Origin: Nocardia carnea NBRC 14403
GTDB lineage: Bacteria > Actinomycetota > Actinomycetes > Mycobacteriales > Mycobacteriaceae
DNA: 64,000 bases
Reading direction: 5' to 3'
NCBI RefSeq assembly: GCF_000308515.1
Contig: NZ_BAFV01000056.1
Location: forward strand, 1-64,000
Shown in pieces: positions 18,592 to 27,126 of the stretch. The position numbers and the translations under genes are program-made. How positions within the stretch are numbered: the stretch's first letter is position 1; each line of letters begins with the position of its first letter. The notes below the pieces were generated by a model, which made no database searches, was not told the origin of the DNA, and saw nothing but the letters and a program-made list of their open reading frames with translations.

Positions 18592-19083
18592 ATGGCAGCA
18601 GGCGCCACACCGGCGATCCGCGCGTTGCTTGCGGACGGGGCCGGACATACCGTGCACAGTTACGACCACGACCCGCGTAACGACTCCTACGGCACCGAAG
18701 CAGTCGACGTGCTGCACGCGCGGCTCGGGACAGCGGCCGGGCAGGTCTTCAAGACTCTGGTTCTGGAGCTGTCCACCGGATCGCTCGCGGTAGCGGTGCT
18801 CCCGGTCCCGCAGACTTTGTCGTTGAAGGCAGCGGCCGCCGCGCTCGGGGCCCCGAAGGCGACGATGGCCGACCGGGCGAAGGCCGAACGCGCCACCGGC
18901 TATGTGCTCGGCGGGATCTCACCACTGGGGCAGCGCCGCCGCCACCCGACCGTGGTCGATGCCTCGGCGCTGAATTGGGAGACCGTGTTCTGCAGCGCGG
19001 GTAAGCGCGGAGTGGAGATCGAAGTCGCGCCCGCGGATCTGATCCGGTTGGCCGGCGCGGTCACCGCACCGGTCACTGCCTGA
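18592..19083 (+). CDS. ybaK: Cys-tRNA(Pro)/aminoacyl-tRNA deacylase, YbaK/EbsC type (Rv3224B-like)
   Basis: A 163-residue trans-editing protein of the YbaK/ProX superfamily. It hydrolyses mischarged Cys-tRNA(Pro). The conserved surface is seen in GQVFKTLVLEL (catalytic Lys), GYVLGGISPLGQRRRHPTVVD (GGISP loop) and the preceding AAALGAPKATMADR. The ATG at 18592 has TAAGGT ending 7 bases upstream and no Shine-Dalgarno, so it may be leaderless; a GTG at 18583 is the alternative. It is divergent from sigH and starts only 18 bases beyond the SigH-type promoter. Confidence 0.92.
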   Translation: MAAGATPAIRALLADGAGHTVHSYDHDPRNDSYGTEAVDVLHARLGTAAGQVFKTLVLELSTGSLAVAVLPVPQTLSLKAAAAALGAPKATMADRAKAERATGYVLGGISPLGQRRRHPTVVDASALNWETVFCSAGKRGVEIEVAPADLIRLAGAVTAPVTA

Positions 19084-19483
19084 ACGCTCTAGACCGGACA
19101 GCGTCGTCGCGGCCGGCCCGGATACGCCCGCCGGCGGGCCGGAAGGTGATCGACCGGTTCGAGTGGGCACGGAGTACGAGGAACACACTTTCGATCGCGA
19201 AGCGGCAGGTCAACCGAGCAGAACAGCACAGGCGAACCCATCGCTCGACGACCGGGACGGAGCCGCCGCTGGTGTGATCCGCGACATGTCCGCATCACTG
19301 TTTGCTGCCCCGTAGCAGGCCCCCCGCTGCCGGGTGCCGATCTGCCGCATTCCCCCGATTCGCGCGCAGTGCCGATCGACTGACAGGATCGGCAACGCAG
19401 TGCGGTCGAGGCGGGTGGGTTCACCAGGTGGATCGCCGACCTGTCCTTCGAACGAAGATACGTGGTTGAAAGGAACACCGGGA
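19084..19483. other. 400-base gap without a supported gene
   Basis: No frame here gives a protein with recognisable features. The only structure I see is a GCCGATC/GATCGGC inverted repeat (19371-19377 and 19387-19393). It lies about 90 bases before the YcgG gene and could be an operator. Confidence 0.4.
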
Positions 19484-20176
19484 TTGACGACGGACGCGCG
19501 AGCTGAACTGGAGAAGTTCCTCCTGGGAGACCGGTTCGCCTGTCTGGCGGGCCGCTCCGCCTGGCGCAGAGGCGGTATCACCCACCGCCATTACGACGTA
19601 ATGGGTGGCGAGGATTCGGCTCGGTTGATGGCACTCGATCTTGCCGAATACGTCGGCGACGCGGACTGGAATCCGCGGAAGTTCACCAGCTTCATCGCCA
19701 CCTTCGAGCAGCCTCGCGGGGTGGACGAGCTGCGTTTCGAGGAGCTGCTGTGGGAGCACCTACAGCTGCTGCACGAGGCGGAAGCGGATACGTACGCGTG
19801 GGCGCCCGGGTATTCGTCCGATCCGCAATCCGGCGAGTTCGGATACAGCGTGGCGGGCCACCCGTTCTTCGTTATCGGGCTGCACGAGACGCATCGGCGG
19901 CTGGGCCGCCGGCCACCGTTTCCGATGCTGGCGTTCAACTCCCATGAACAGTTCGGGCTGATCAAAGCGGCCGGTATGTGGGACCGCCTGGCGGAGAAGA
20001 TCCGCAAGCAGGACATCACGCTGCAGGGCGATATCAACCCCAACCTGCTGGAGTACGAACAGCTCTCCGAAGCGCGCCGTTATTCCGGCCGCCCCAAACC
20101 CGCCGATTGGCAATGCCCGTTCGCGGCCCGCCCCACGTCGGAGGATCGCGAACTGGCCGGGGTCCCGGGGAACTGA
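19484..20176 (+). CDS. YqcI/YcgG family protein (FPC/CPF-motif protein)
   Basis: A 230-residue protein of a family with unknown biochemistry. The identifying C-terminal motif is WQCPFAARP (Cys-Pro-Phe). Other family-like segments are FIATFEQPRGVDELRFEELL, GYSVAGHPFFVIGLH and MLAFNSHEQF. No signal peptide is present. The start is a TTG at 19484, with AAAGGAA about 9 bases upstream; the frame extends back to 19334, but those 50 residues look random. The gene is not part of the mycobacterial core order and may be an insertion. Confidence 0.85.
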   Translation: MTTDARAELEKFLLGDRFACLAGRSAWRRGGITHRHYDVMGGEDSARLMALDLAEYVGDADWNPRKFTSFIATFEQPRGVDELRFEELLWEHLQLLHEAEADTYAWAPGYSSDPQSGEFGYSVAGHPFFVIGLHETHRRLGRRPPFPMLAFNSHEQFGLIKAAGMWDRLAEKIRKQDITLQGDINPNLLEYEQLSEARRYSGRPKPADWQCPFAARPTSEDRELAGVPGN

Positions 20177-20371
20177 TCTGCCCGCCTCGGGAAAGCGCGG
20201 CGCATCGGCCTCGTCGCCGACCGCTGCGCCGCGCGTGCTCCCGGCTGCGGGCGCACACACTTCGAAACCGGGCAACTCGCCCGCGCACCGCGCGGGAATC
20301 CGCTGGTAGCGCGCCCTTGTATGCGTTACTTGTGGGCGAGGAGTTGGACCGACCCGAGGATGTGATGCGAT

Positions 20372-20677
20372 ATGTCCCCGCGCAAACCCCTGCGCACCGT
20401 GTTCGTCGCCGTCTCCGCGGCCGCGGCGCTGACCGTTGCCCCCGCCCTGCTGACGACCTCGCTCGCGGCACCGGCCGCGTATGCGGCGCCGAGCGAGTAT
20501 CCGCTCGGCGGCGAGAAGGGTTCCACCGACGACGGTGAATCGGAGAACGGGCCGGCCGAACGTGCGGAAAAGGCGGGCGGCGGAATTCTCTCCGAAACCA
20601 TCGACCTCAGCGCCGACCTGCTCAAATGCGGTCTGAGTATCGCGACCCCGGCAGTCAGCTGCCCGCTGGGTAGCTGA
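20372..20677 (+). CDS. Small secreted protein of unknown function
   Basis: A 101-residue protein with a clear signal peptide: basic start MSPRKPLR, hydrophobic core (VFVAVSAAAALTVAPALL) and an Ala-rich cleavage region around AAYAAPSE. The mature part, about 60 residues, has an acidic, Gly/Glu-rich linker and a C-terminal segment with two cysteines (KCGLSIATPAVSCPLGS) that could form a disulfide. GAGGATG precedes the ATG by 9 bases. I do not recognise the family. A terminator follows at 20685. Confidence 0.75.
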   Translation: MSPRKPLRTVFVAVSAAAALTVAPALLTTSLAAPAAYAAPSEYPLGGEKGSTDDGESENGPAERAEKAGGGILSETIDLSADLLKCGLSIATPAVSCPLGS

Positions 20678-20684
20678 CGGTGCA

Positions 20685-20721
20685 GGTGCTTCCGGGGTGG
20701 TTCGCATGCCCCGGAAGCACC
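20685..20721. terminator. Terminator between convergent secreted-protein and SRAP genes
   Basis: Perfect 13-base arms GGTGCTTCCGGGG (20685-20697) and CCCCGGAAGCACC (20709-20721) enclose an 11-base loop. The plus strand continues with CGTTTC. It lies 7 bases after one stop and 5 bases before the other. Confidence 0.85.
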
Positions 20722-20725
20722 CGTT

Positions 20726-21580
20726 TCACAGCAGTGTCGGCTGTTCGGCGGTGCCGTCGGCCGGGGCCAGTAGTTCCGGGCCGTTGTTCTTCACACTGTT
20801 CACCAGTGGCGGCACAGGGCGTGCCGTGATCTGTGCGACCAGTTCGTCACGGGGGGATTCGAGGAGTTCGGCGGGGGCAGGGTGGTCGGGATCCAGCCAG
20901 GCTGCCCAGTGTTCCTGCGGCATGGGAAGCGGCATGCGGTCGTGGATACGGGTGAGATCCCCGATCGCGTCGGTGGTGAGGATGGTGCACGACAGCAGCG
21001 GCCGCGGATCGTCGAGGGTGCGGTCGCGCCAGACCGACCACAGACCCGCCATGTAGAGCCGCGAACCGTCGGCCCGTGACATGAAGTACGGATGTTTGAT
21101 CACCTTCGGTTTCTTACCGCGCCCCGGCCCGGCGGGATCGGGTTCGACCAGCCATTCGTACCAGCCGTCCATGGGGACCAGGCAGCGGCGGTATTTCACC
21201 GCGTCCCGGAACGACGGCAGGCTCGCTGCTTTATCGGCACGGGCGTTGAACAGCGGTTTTCCTTTGACGGGGACGCCGGGTTCGGCAGCTTTGGTCCAGT
21301 GCGGGATCAGGCCCCAGCGCATCCGGCGGATCCGGCGGTGTACGTCGTCGCCGCGGTCGTCGTGATCGTGCCGGTCGACCACGGTGAGGATCTGGGTGGT
21401 GGGGGCGACGTTGTAGTTCGCCCACTGCCGCCGGTCGGGGCCGGCACCGGATTCGGCCGCGCCCGATTCGCCGGTGCTCCCCGCACGGATATCGGACGGG
21501 GCGGGTCCGGTTTCGTCGATGGCGTCCAACTCCGCGGCGAGGCGCCCGGGATTCGTCGTCGTCGCATAACGTCCGCACAT
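20726..21580 (-). CDS. SOS response-associated peptidase (SRAP/YedK/HMCES, Rv3226c-like)
   Basis: A 284-residue SRAP protein that crosslinks to abasic sites in single-stranded DNA and shields them. The start ATG at 21580 puts the catalytic Cys at residue 2 (MCGRYATTT), as the mechanism requires; the longer reading to 21640 would bury it. Other conserved parts are NYNVAPTTQ, RCLVPMDGWYEW and HPYFMSRADGSRLYMAGLW. It is somewhat longer than typical because of a Gly/Ala/Asp-rich insertion at about residues 25-55. It is divergent from the aldehyde dehydrogenase gene. Confidence 0.95.
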   Translation of the reverse strand: MCGRYATTTNPGRLAAELDAIDETGPAPSDIRAGSTGESGAAESGAGPDRRQWANYNVAPTTQILTVVDRHDHDDRGDDVHRRIRRMRWGLIPHWTKAAEPGVPVKGKPLFNARADKAASLPSFRDAVKYRRCLVPMDGWYEWLVEPDPAGPGRGKKPKVIKHPYFMSRADGSRLYMAGLWSVWRDRTLDDPRPLLSCTILTTDAIGDLTRIHDRMPLPMPQEHWAAWLDPDHPAPAELLESPRDELVAQITARPVPPLVNSVKNNGPELLAPADGTAEQPTLL

Positions 21581-21765
21581 ACTCCGATGGTCGCACTGAA
21601 TACCGACAGATCGAGACAATTGCGACCCGGAGGACGACAATGGGGCTGGTACTGGGTGACGTGTTGAGAGTTATGTCTTAGCATTCTCTCAACGGGGACG
21701 TGGCGGTCACAGGCTGCACCGTCCGCGCGCGCAGCTACCGCCCTACTTCCCGCAGAGGAGACCCT

Positions 21766-23271
21766 GTGACAACCACAGAAAAAGCCGCCGAGAAAGACTC
21801 GGTGCTCACTTCGGTCGATCCGGCCACCGGCGCGACGCTGGCCACGTATCCGATCGCGGATGACGCGGCGGTCGCCGAAGCCGTCGCCAAGGCCCGCGCC
21901 GCCACCGGCGTCTGGGCAGATCTCGGATTCGACGGTCGCAAAAAAGCACTGCTGCGCTGGTCCAGCCGGCTGGTCGCCAAATCCGATGAGTTCTGTGCCC
22001 TCATCCATGCCGAGAACGGCAAACCGGTAGACGACGCCTTCCTGGAGCTCATGCTGGCGCTCGAGCACATCTCCTGGGCGGCCAAGCACGCCAAGAAGAA
22101 GCTGTCGCCGCAGAAAGTCCCCTCGGGTCCGATGATGGCCAATTTCGCCGCCCGGATCGAATACCGGCCGCTGGGCGTCGTCGGTGTGATCGGCCCGTGG
22201 AACTATCCGGTGTACACCCCGAACGGGTCCATCGCCTACGCCCTCGCCGCGGGTAATACCGTGGTGTTCAAGCCGTCCGAATTCTCCACGGGTATCGGCA
22301 ATTTCGTTGCCGAAGCCTTTTCCGAGGCCAACCCGGAGCTGCCCGAGGGCGTCTTCGTCGCGATCAACGGTTTCGGGGCCACCGGCGCCGCGCTGGTGAA
22401 ATCGGATGTCGACAAGATCGCGTTCACCGGTTCGGCCGCCACCGGCCGCAAGATCATGGCCTCGGCCGCCGAGAACCTCACCCCGGTACTGCTGGAATGT
22501 GGCGGTAAAGATCCGGTGATCGTCGCCGCGGACGCCGATGTGAAGGCCGCCGCCGACGCCGTGGCCTGGGGCGCCACCTCCAACAGCGGCCAGACCTGTG
22601 CGGGCGTGGAACGCGTCTACGTGGACAAATCGGTGAAGGACCAGTTCCTCGCCGAACTGACCCGGATCCTGAAGGACGTCAAGCCCGGTTCCGAAGACGG
22701 CGCCGCCTACGGCCCCATGACGATGCCGAGCCAGATCGATATCGTCAAGCGGCATATCGAGGCGGCACTGGCCAGCGGCGGCAAGGCCCTGCTGGGTGGT
22801 CCGGAATCGGTGAAGGGGCCGTTCATCGAACCGGTCGTCCTGGTCGATGTGGACGAGAACTCCGCCGCGGTCAAGGAAGAAACCTTCGGGCCGACCGTCA
22901 CCGTCACCACGGTCGACAACATCGACCAGGCCATCGAACTGGCGAACAACACCACCTTCGGCCTGGCCTCGGCCGTGTACTCGAAGAACAACGGCCTCGA
23001 GATCGCCCGCCGCCTGAAAGTCGGCGCGACCTCGGTGAACTCGGTACTCGGTTTCGCCGCCATCCCCGGCCTGCCCTTCGGCGGCAGCGCCGATTCCGGG
23101 ATCGGCCGCATCCACGGCGAACCGGGCCTGCGCGAGTTCGTCCGCCCGCATTCGATCGCGGTCCAGCGGTTCGCGATCCCGGGTATGGCGCTGATGAGCT
23201 ACAGCCGCACCCCGGCGAATATGAAGATGCTGCGCAAGATGGTGCCGCTACTGCACGGCCGCAACAAGTGA
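21766..23271 (+). CDS. Aldehyde dehydrogenase (succinate-semialdehyde dehydrogenase-like)
   Basis: A 501-residue NAD(P)-dependent aldehyde dehydrogenase. It shows the nucleotide-binding segment VGVIGPWNYPVYTP, the Gly-rich FTGSAATGRKI, the general base Glu in LLECGGKDP and the nucleophile Cys in NSGQTCAGVERVY. The likely substrate, a fatty or succinic semialdehyde, cannot be fixed from sequence; the last ~40 residues (IPGMALMSYSRTPANM) are moderately hydrophobic as in long-chain aldehyde dehydrogenases. The GTG at 21766 follows AGAGGAG at 6 bases. A hairpin at 23297 probably ends the transcript. Confidence 0.92.
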   Translation: MTTTEKAAEKDSVLTSVDPATGATLATYPIADDAAVAEAVAKARAATGVWADLGFDGRKKALLRWSSRLVAKSDEFCALIHAENGKPVDDAFLELMLALEHISWAAKHAKKKLSPQKVPSGPMMANFAARIEYRPLGVVGVIGPWNYPVYTPNGSIAYALAAGNTVVFKPSEFSTGIGNFVAEAFSEANPELPEGVFVAINGFGATGAALVKSDVDKIAFTGSAATGRKIMASAAENLTPVLLECGGKDPVIVAADADVKAAADAVAWGATSNSGQTCAGVERVYVDKSVKDQFLAELTRILKDVKPGSEDGAAYGPMTMPSQIDIVKRHIEAALASGGKALLGGPESVKGPFIEPVVLVDVDENSAAVKEETFGPTVTVTTVDNIDQAIELANNTTFGLASAVYSKNNGLEIARRLKVGATSVNSVLGFAAIPGLPFGGSADSGIGRIHGEPGLREFVRPHSIAVQRFAIPGMALMSYSRTPANMKMLRKMVPLLHGRNK

Positions 23272-23296
23272 TAGTCCGGCACAGATGAACAGGCGG

Positions 23297-23334
23297 CCGG
23301 TGGTGCTCGGCGACACACTCGGGAGCACCACCGG
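23297..23334 (+). terminator. Stem-loop after the aldehyde dehydrogenase gene
   Basis: Perfect 12-base arms CCGGTGGTGCTC (23297-23308) and GAGCACCACCGG (23323-23334) enclose a 14-base loop. There is no U-run, as in other terminators of this window. The stem lies 26 bases after the stop and 35 bases before aroA. Confidence 0.7.
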
Positions 23335-23368
23335 CACGCATGCCGGGCCGATGCGCCAAGATGGTGCA

Positions 23369-24661
23369 GTGAGTTTCTGGCCAGCGCCCCATGTCGACGC
23401 CCCCGTGCAGGCGACCGTCACCCTGCCCGGCTCCAAATCGATCACGAACAGAGCGCTGGTCCTGGCCGCGCTCGCCGACGGTCCGTCCACCATCACCGGG
23501 GCGCTACGCAGCCGCGATACCGGACTGATGATCGATGCCCTGCGTGCGCTCGGCACCCAGATCATCGGCGACGCCGATACCCTCGCCGTCACTCCCGGCC
23601 CGCTCCGCGGCGACCGGGTCGATTGCGGACTGGCGGGTACGGTGATGCGTTTCGTGCCCCCGGTGGCCACGCTGGCGACCGGGGACAGTTCTTTCGACGG
23701 CGATATCGCCGCCCGCGTCCGGCCACTGCGCACCATTCTCGACGCCCTGCGCGGACTCGGCGCGACGATCGAGGGCGATGCCCTGCCGTTCACCGTGGGC
23801 GGTAACGGTGCGCTGCGCGGCGGCACCGTCACCATCGATGCCTCCGGTTCCTCGCAGTTCGTCTCCGGCCTGCTGCTCTCGGCCGCTCGTTTCGACGAGG
23901 GCGTGGTGGTCCGGCACTCCGGTGGCGCCCTGCCGTCCATGCCGCATATCGAGATGACGGTGGAAATGCTTCGCCGCGCCGATGTGACGGTAGAGGCGCC
24001 GGCCGACAGCCGCGCCGAACAGGTCTGGACGGTCGCGCCGGGCGAAATCCGCGCGGTCGATTGGAAGGTCGAACCCGATCTGTCCAACGCCACCCCGTTC
24101 CTGGCGGCCGCCGCGGTCACCGGCGGGCAGGTACGCATCCCGCACTGGCCGCGCCTGACCACCCAGGCCGGCGATGTGATCCGGGAGATCCTGGTGCGGA
24201 TGGGCGCCGAAGCCGGTTTCTCCGACGGCGCACTCACCGTGACCGGCCCCGACCGGCTCGCCGGTATCGATATCGACCTGCACGATGTGGGCGAACTGAC
24301 GCCCACGGTCGCCGCGCTGGCCGCGCTCGCGGATTCGGAATCACGGCTGCGCGGTATCGCGCATCTGCGCGGCCACGAAACCGATCGGCTCGCCGCCCTG
24401 TCCACCGAGATCAACCGGCTCGGCGGTCAGGTCACCGAGACCGAGGACGGGCTGGCGATCACTCCGGCTCCGCTGCGCGGCGGCCGCTGGCATTCCTATG
24501 CCGATCACCGGATGGCCACGGCCGGTGCAATTCTCGGCCTCGCCGTACCCGGTGTGGAGATCGAGGATATCGGCACGACCGCCAAAACCCTGCCCGATTT
24601 CGTCAGCCTGTGGGAGTCCATGCTCGACCCGGAATCGGCCGCACCGGGAGCGGCCCACTGA
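23369..24661 (+). CDS. aroA: 3-phosphoshikimate 1-carboxyvinyltransferase (EPSP synthase)
   Basis: Joins shikimate-3-phosphate and phosphoenolpyruvate in the sixth shikimate step; cytosolic, 430 residues. Conserved sites are LPGSKSITNRALVLAALADG (PEP-binding Lys), LAGTVMRFVPP, SGSSQFVSGLLL and the C-terminal HSYADHRMATAGAILGL. The GTG at 23369 (VSFWPAPHVD) is preferred over ATG 23351 because the extra residues are not conserved; CAAGAT ends 6 bases before it. The last codon and stop overlap the rsgA start by four bases, so the pair is translationally coupled, as in Rv3227-Rv3228. Confidence 0.95.
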   Translation: MSFWPAPHVDAPVQATVTLPGSKSITNRALVLAALADGPSTITGALRSRDTGLMIDALRALGTQIIGDADTLAVTPGPLRGDRVDCGLAGTVMRFVPPVATLATGDSSFDGDIAARVRPLRTILDALRGLGATIEGDALPFTVGGNGALRGGTVTIDASGSSQFVSGLLLSAARFDEGVVVRHSGGALPSMPHIEMTVEMLRRADVTVEAPADSRAEQVWTVAPGEIRAVDWKVEPDLSNATPFLAAAAVTGGQVRIPHWPRLTTQAGDVIREILVRMGAEAGFSDGALTVTGPDRLAGIDIDLHDVGELTPTVAALAALADSESRLRGIAHLRGHETDRLAALSTEINRLGGQVTETEDGLAITPAPLRGGRWHSYADHRMATAGAILGLAVPGVEIEDIGTTAKTLPDFVSLWESMLDPESAAPGAAH

Positions 24662-25662
24662 GCCGCCGCGGCCGCAGCAGCGCCTCCTACGACGAATCCG
24701 ATGTGCGGGTGCGTCCGGGGCGGCGCAGTTCGCGTCCGCGCACCAAAACCCGTCCGGAGCATCTCGATGCGCAGCCCGCGATGGTGGTGTCGGTGGACCG
24801 GGGGCGCTGGGGTTGTGTACTGGACGGCGATCCGGCGCGGCCGCTGGTCGCGATGCGCGCCCGGGAGTTGGGCCGGACACCGATCGTGGTGGGCGATGAA
24901 GTGGATGTGGTCGGCGATCTCTCCGGCCGGCCGGATACCCTCGCGCGGATCGTTCGGGTCGCCGAGCGGCGCACCGTATTACGCCGGACGGCCGACGATA
25001 CCGACCCGTTCGAACGGGTGGTCGTCGGTAATGCCGAACAGTTGTTCATCGTGGTGGCGCTGGCCGATCCGCCGCCGCGGACCGGTTTCGTGGAACGTGC
25101 GATGGTCGCCGCTTTCGCCGGCGGCCTGACCCCGGTGCTGTGCCTGACCAAACACGATCTGGCCGCGGATTCGCAGTTCGCCGGCGATTTCGCCGATCTC
25201 GACCTGACCATTGTCTACGCGGGTGTCGACGACCCCCTCGACACCACCCTGGAATTACTCGCCGGCCGCCTGACCTGCTTCCTCGGGCATTCGGGAGTCG
25301 GGAAATCCACCCTGGTGAACAGGTTGGTTCCGGATGCGGCGCGGGCGGTCGGGGAGGTTTCCGGCGTCGGCAAGGGTAAGCACACCTCCACGCAGTCGGT
25401 CGCACTGGCGCTGCCGGACGGCGGCTGGGTGATCGACACCCCGGGTGTGCGCTCGTTCGGTCTCGCCCATATCACCCCGAACGATGTGCTCGCCGCGTTC
25501 ACCGATCTCGCCGCCGCGATCGAGGACTGCCCGCGTGGGTGCACCCATCTCGGGCCGCCCGCCGATCCGGAATGCGCCCTCGACGAACTCCCGGACAAGG
25601 CGCGCCGGGTGGCCGCGATCCGCCGGCTGCTGGTCGCGCTGAATTCGAACGAATCCTGGTGA
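24658..25662 (+). CDS. rsgA: Ribosome small-subunit-dependent GTPase A
   Basis: RsgA is a circularly permuted GTPase that checks late 30S maturation. The 334-residue protein has an N-terminal OB fold, then G4 (TKHD), G1 (GHSGVGKSTLVN), G3 (DTPGVRSFG) and a C-terminal zinc-binding knuckle CPRGCTHLGPPADPEC. The start is a CTG at 24658, overlapping the aroA stop (CTGA), with GGGAG about 8 bases upstream. The protein start LSRRGRSS then lines up with the mycobacterial MSRR start, and no ATG, GTG or TTG fits as well. Confidence 0.93.
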   Translation: MSRRGRSSASYDESDVRVRPGRRSSRPRTKTRPEHLDAQPAMVVSVDRGRWGCVLDGDPARPLVAMRARELGRTPIVVGDEVDVVGDLSGRPDTLARIVRVAERRTVLRRTADDTDPFERVVVGNAEQLFIVVALADPPPRTGFVERAMVAAFAGGLTPVLCLTKHDLAADSQFAGDFADLDLTIVYAGVDDPLDTTLELLAGRLTCFLGHSGVGKSTLVNRLVPDAARAVGEVSGVGKGKHTSTQSVALALPDGGWVIDTPGVRSFGLAHITPNDVLAAFTDLAAAIEDCPRGCTHLGPPADPECALDELPDKARRVAAIRRLLVALNSNESW

Positions 25663-25698
25663 AAACGGTCCGCCGCAATACTTCTCGCGGTGGATCGG

Positions 25699-26058
25699 TC
25701 AGCGTTTCGGCTTCCCGGATTTCGGCTTCTTGGGCGGTAACGACCGAGCGAACCGGACGCCACGGTCCACCCATTCCGTGAGGTCGGGGTCGCCGGCGAC
25801 AGCGTCGGGGCTCACCTGCAGCCAACCGTCCAGTTCCCGGCCCTGCATCACCATCGGCGCCACCGAGATATCGTCGACCAGCACGGCTGCCGCCTCCGGC
25901 GCCATGCGGATCATCAATCCGCCACCGCCCAGCACCACGACCCCCATATGCCCGCCGAACAAGAAGGCGAGCCCGCCGAACATCTTGCGTTCGGAAGTAT
26001 CGGCCGCGGCGCCCACCACGTCCCGAATCCGCTCCGCCAGTTCTTCGTCGTATGCCAT
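25699..26058 (-). CDS. TfoX/Sxy N-terminal-domain protein
   Basis: A 119-residue protein with the TfoX_N fold: MAYDEELAERIRDVV, then SERKMFGGLAFLFGGHM and the following strands. In gammaproteobacteria TfoX controls competence; in actinobacteria such stand-alone proteins have no known role and competence should not be inferred. The C-terminus is Lys/Pro/Arg-rich (PPKKPKSGKPKR). The ATG at 26058 is the obvious start. It is divergent from the membrane protein/GntR pair and convergent with rsgA. Confidence 0.85.
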   Translation of the reverse strand: MAYDEELAERIRDVVGAAADTSERKMFGGLAFLFGGHMGVVVLGGGGLMIRMAPEAAAVLVDDISVAPMVMQGRELDGWLQVSPDAVAGDPDLTEWVDRGVRFARSLPPKKPKSGKPKR

Positions 26059-26115
26059 GGGGTCAGTGTGCGCGTCCCGGCCGACAGATCCACCCGGAAC
26101 GAGCGGACACTGACG

Positions 26116-26144
26116 CCTTTGTTATGCTTCAAACATAACAAAGG
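26116..26144 (+). promoter_or_regulatory. Probable GntR (YtrA-type) operator overlapping the Shine-Dalgarno
   Basis: Two perfect 11-base arms, CCTTTGTTATG (26116-26126) and CATAACAAAGG (26134-26144), are separated by 7 bases. The right arm contains the AAAGG of the Shine-Dalgarno AAAGGAG used by the GTG at 26152. TATGCT within the left side could be a -10 element. A GntR/YtrA regulator is encoded in the same operon, so it is the likely ligand. Confidence 0.65.
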
Positions 26145-26151
26145 AGTTCCC

Positions 26152-27126
26152 GTGACAAGACCCAGCTCGCTCCGGCTCTGCATACTGGCCGGGCTCCCGC
26201 CCATCCTGTTCGCCGTCCCCAACCTCGTCCTGCTGGCCACCGCGGCCGACAATCTGCCCGATCCGCTGGCCACCCACTTCGCCGCCGGCGGTGCCGACGG
26301 TTTCACCGGACGGGTCGCCACCATGGGTATCGCCGCTGCCCTGGCCGTCGGCTTCGGTGCACTGTTCGCCGCGATGCTGGTGGCCGCCAACCGGAAGGGC
26401 GCACCGGCACGCCGGCCGGATACCACCCTCGATCCCAACCGTTTGCTCGTCTCGAGTTCCTGGGGAGTCGGCGCACTGCTCGGCGTCCTCCTGTTCGCGG
26501 GCACCCGCGCCAACCTCGGCCTGACCGACCCCGCACAGGCCACCCTGCCCGCCTGGATGTTCCCGGTGGCGGCGGTGATCGCGTTGGTGTTCGGCGCCGT
26601 GGGCTGGCTCATCGCGCCGGCCAGCCCGGTGGCCGAGAATGTGCCCGCCCCCGCCGAACCCCTTGCCATCGGACGCACGGAACGAGTGAGCTGGTCGCGG
26701 CGGGCGACCTCGCCGTGGATGCTGCTGGCCGGTGTCTCGTCGGTACTGATCGGGGTGGCGGTCGGATTCGCCGTACACCCCGGTGCAGGTGTGATCGCGG
26801 TACTCGCCGGGGTGCTGGTGGGACAACTCGCGCTCGTGCGGGTCGTCGTCGATCAGCGCGGGCTCACCGTGGGAACCGGTCTGCTGGGCTGGCCCCGGTG
26901 GCGATTGGCGCCGGCCGAAATCTCCGAGGTCACCGCCACCGATATCTCGCCCGCCCACTACGGCGGCTACGGAATCCGGTTGACCCCGGGCGCCACCGCG
27001 GTGGTGTTGCGCGGCGGCCCGGGCATCGTGGTGACCCGCCGCTCGGGCCGGCAGTTCGCGGTCTCGGTGGACGACGCCGAAACGGGCGCCGGGGTTCTGG
27101 CGGGTGTCGTACAGAGGGCCGCGTGA
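26152..27126 (+). CDS. DUF1648-type integral membrane protein
   Basis: A 324-residue membrane protein with about six hydrophobic segments: residues ~8-28, 55-75, 100-120, 133-155, 185-205 and 208-228. A short domain near the N-terminus (LPDPLATHFAAGGADGFTGR) matches the DUF1648 pattern, and a cytoplasmic C-terminal beta-rich domain follows (RWRLAPAEISEVTATDI). Proteins of this kind are commonly paired with YtrA-like GntR regulators and may respond to envelope stress; that role is inference. GTG 26152 has AAAGGAG 6 bases upstream. Its stop overlaps the GntR start by four bases. Confidence 0.82.
   Translation: MTRPSSLRLCILAGLPPILFAVPNLVLLATAADNLPDPLATHFAAGGADGFTGRVATMGIAAALAVGFGALFAAMLVAANRKGAPARRPDTTLDPNRLLVSSSWGVGALLGVLLFAGTRANLGLTDPAQATLPAWMFPVAAVIALVFGAVGWLIAPASPVAENVPAPAEPLAIGRTERVSWSRRATSPWMLLAGVSSVLIGVAVGFAVHPGAGVIAVLAGVLVGQLALVRVVVDQRGLTVGTGLLGWPRWRLAPAEISEVTATDISPAHYGGYGIRLTPGATAVVLRGGPGIVVTRRSGRQFAVSVDDAETGAGVLAGVVQRAA

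Noticed and set aside
21307..23151. A 614-codon minus-strand frame opposite the aldehyde dehydrogenase gene
   Set aside because: It covers a clear dehydrogenase on the other strand and reads as low-complexity sequence.
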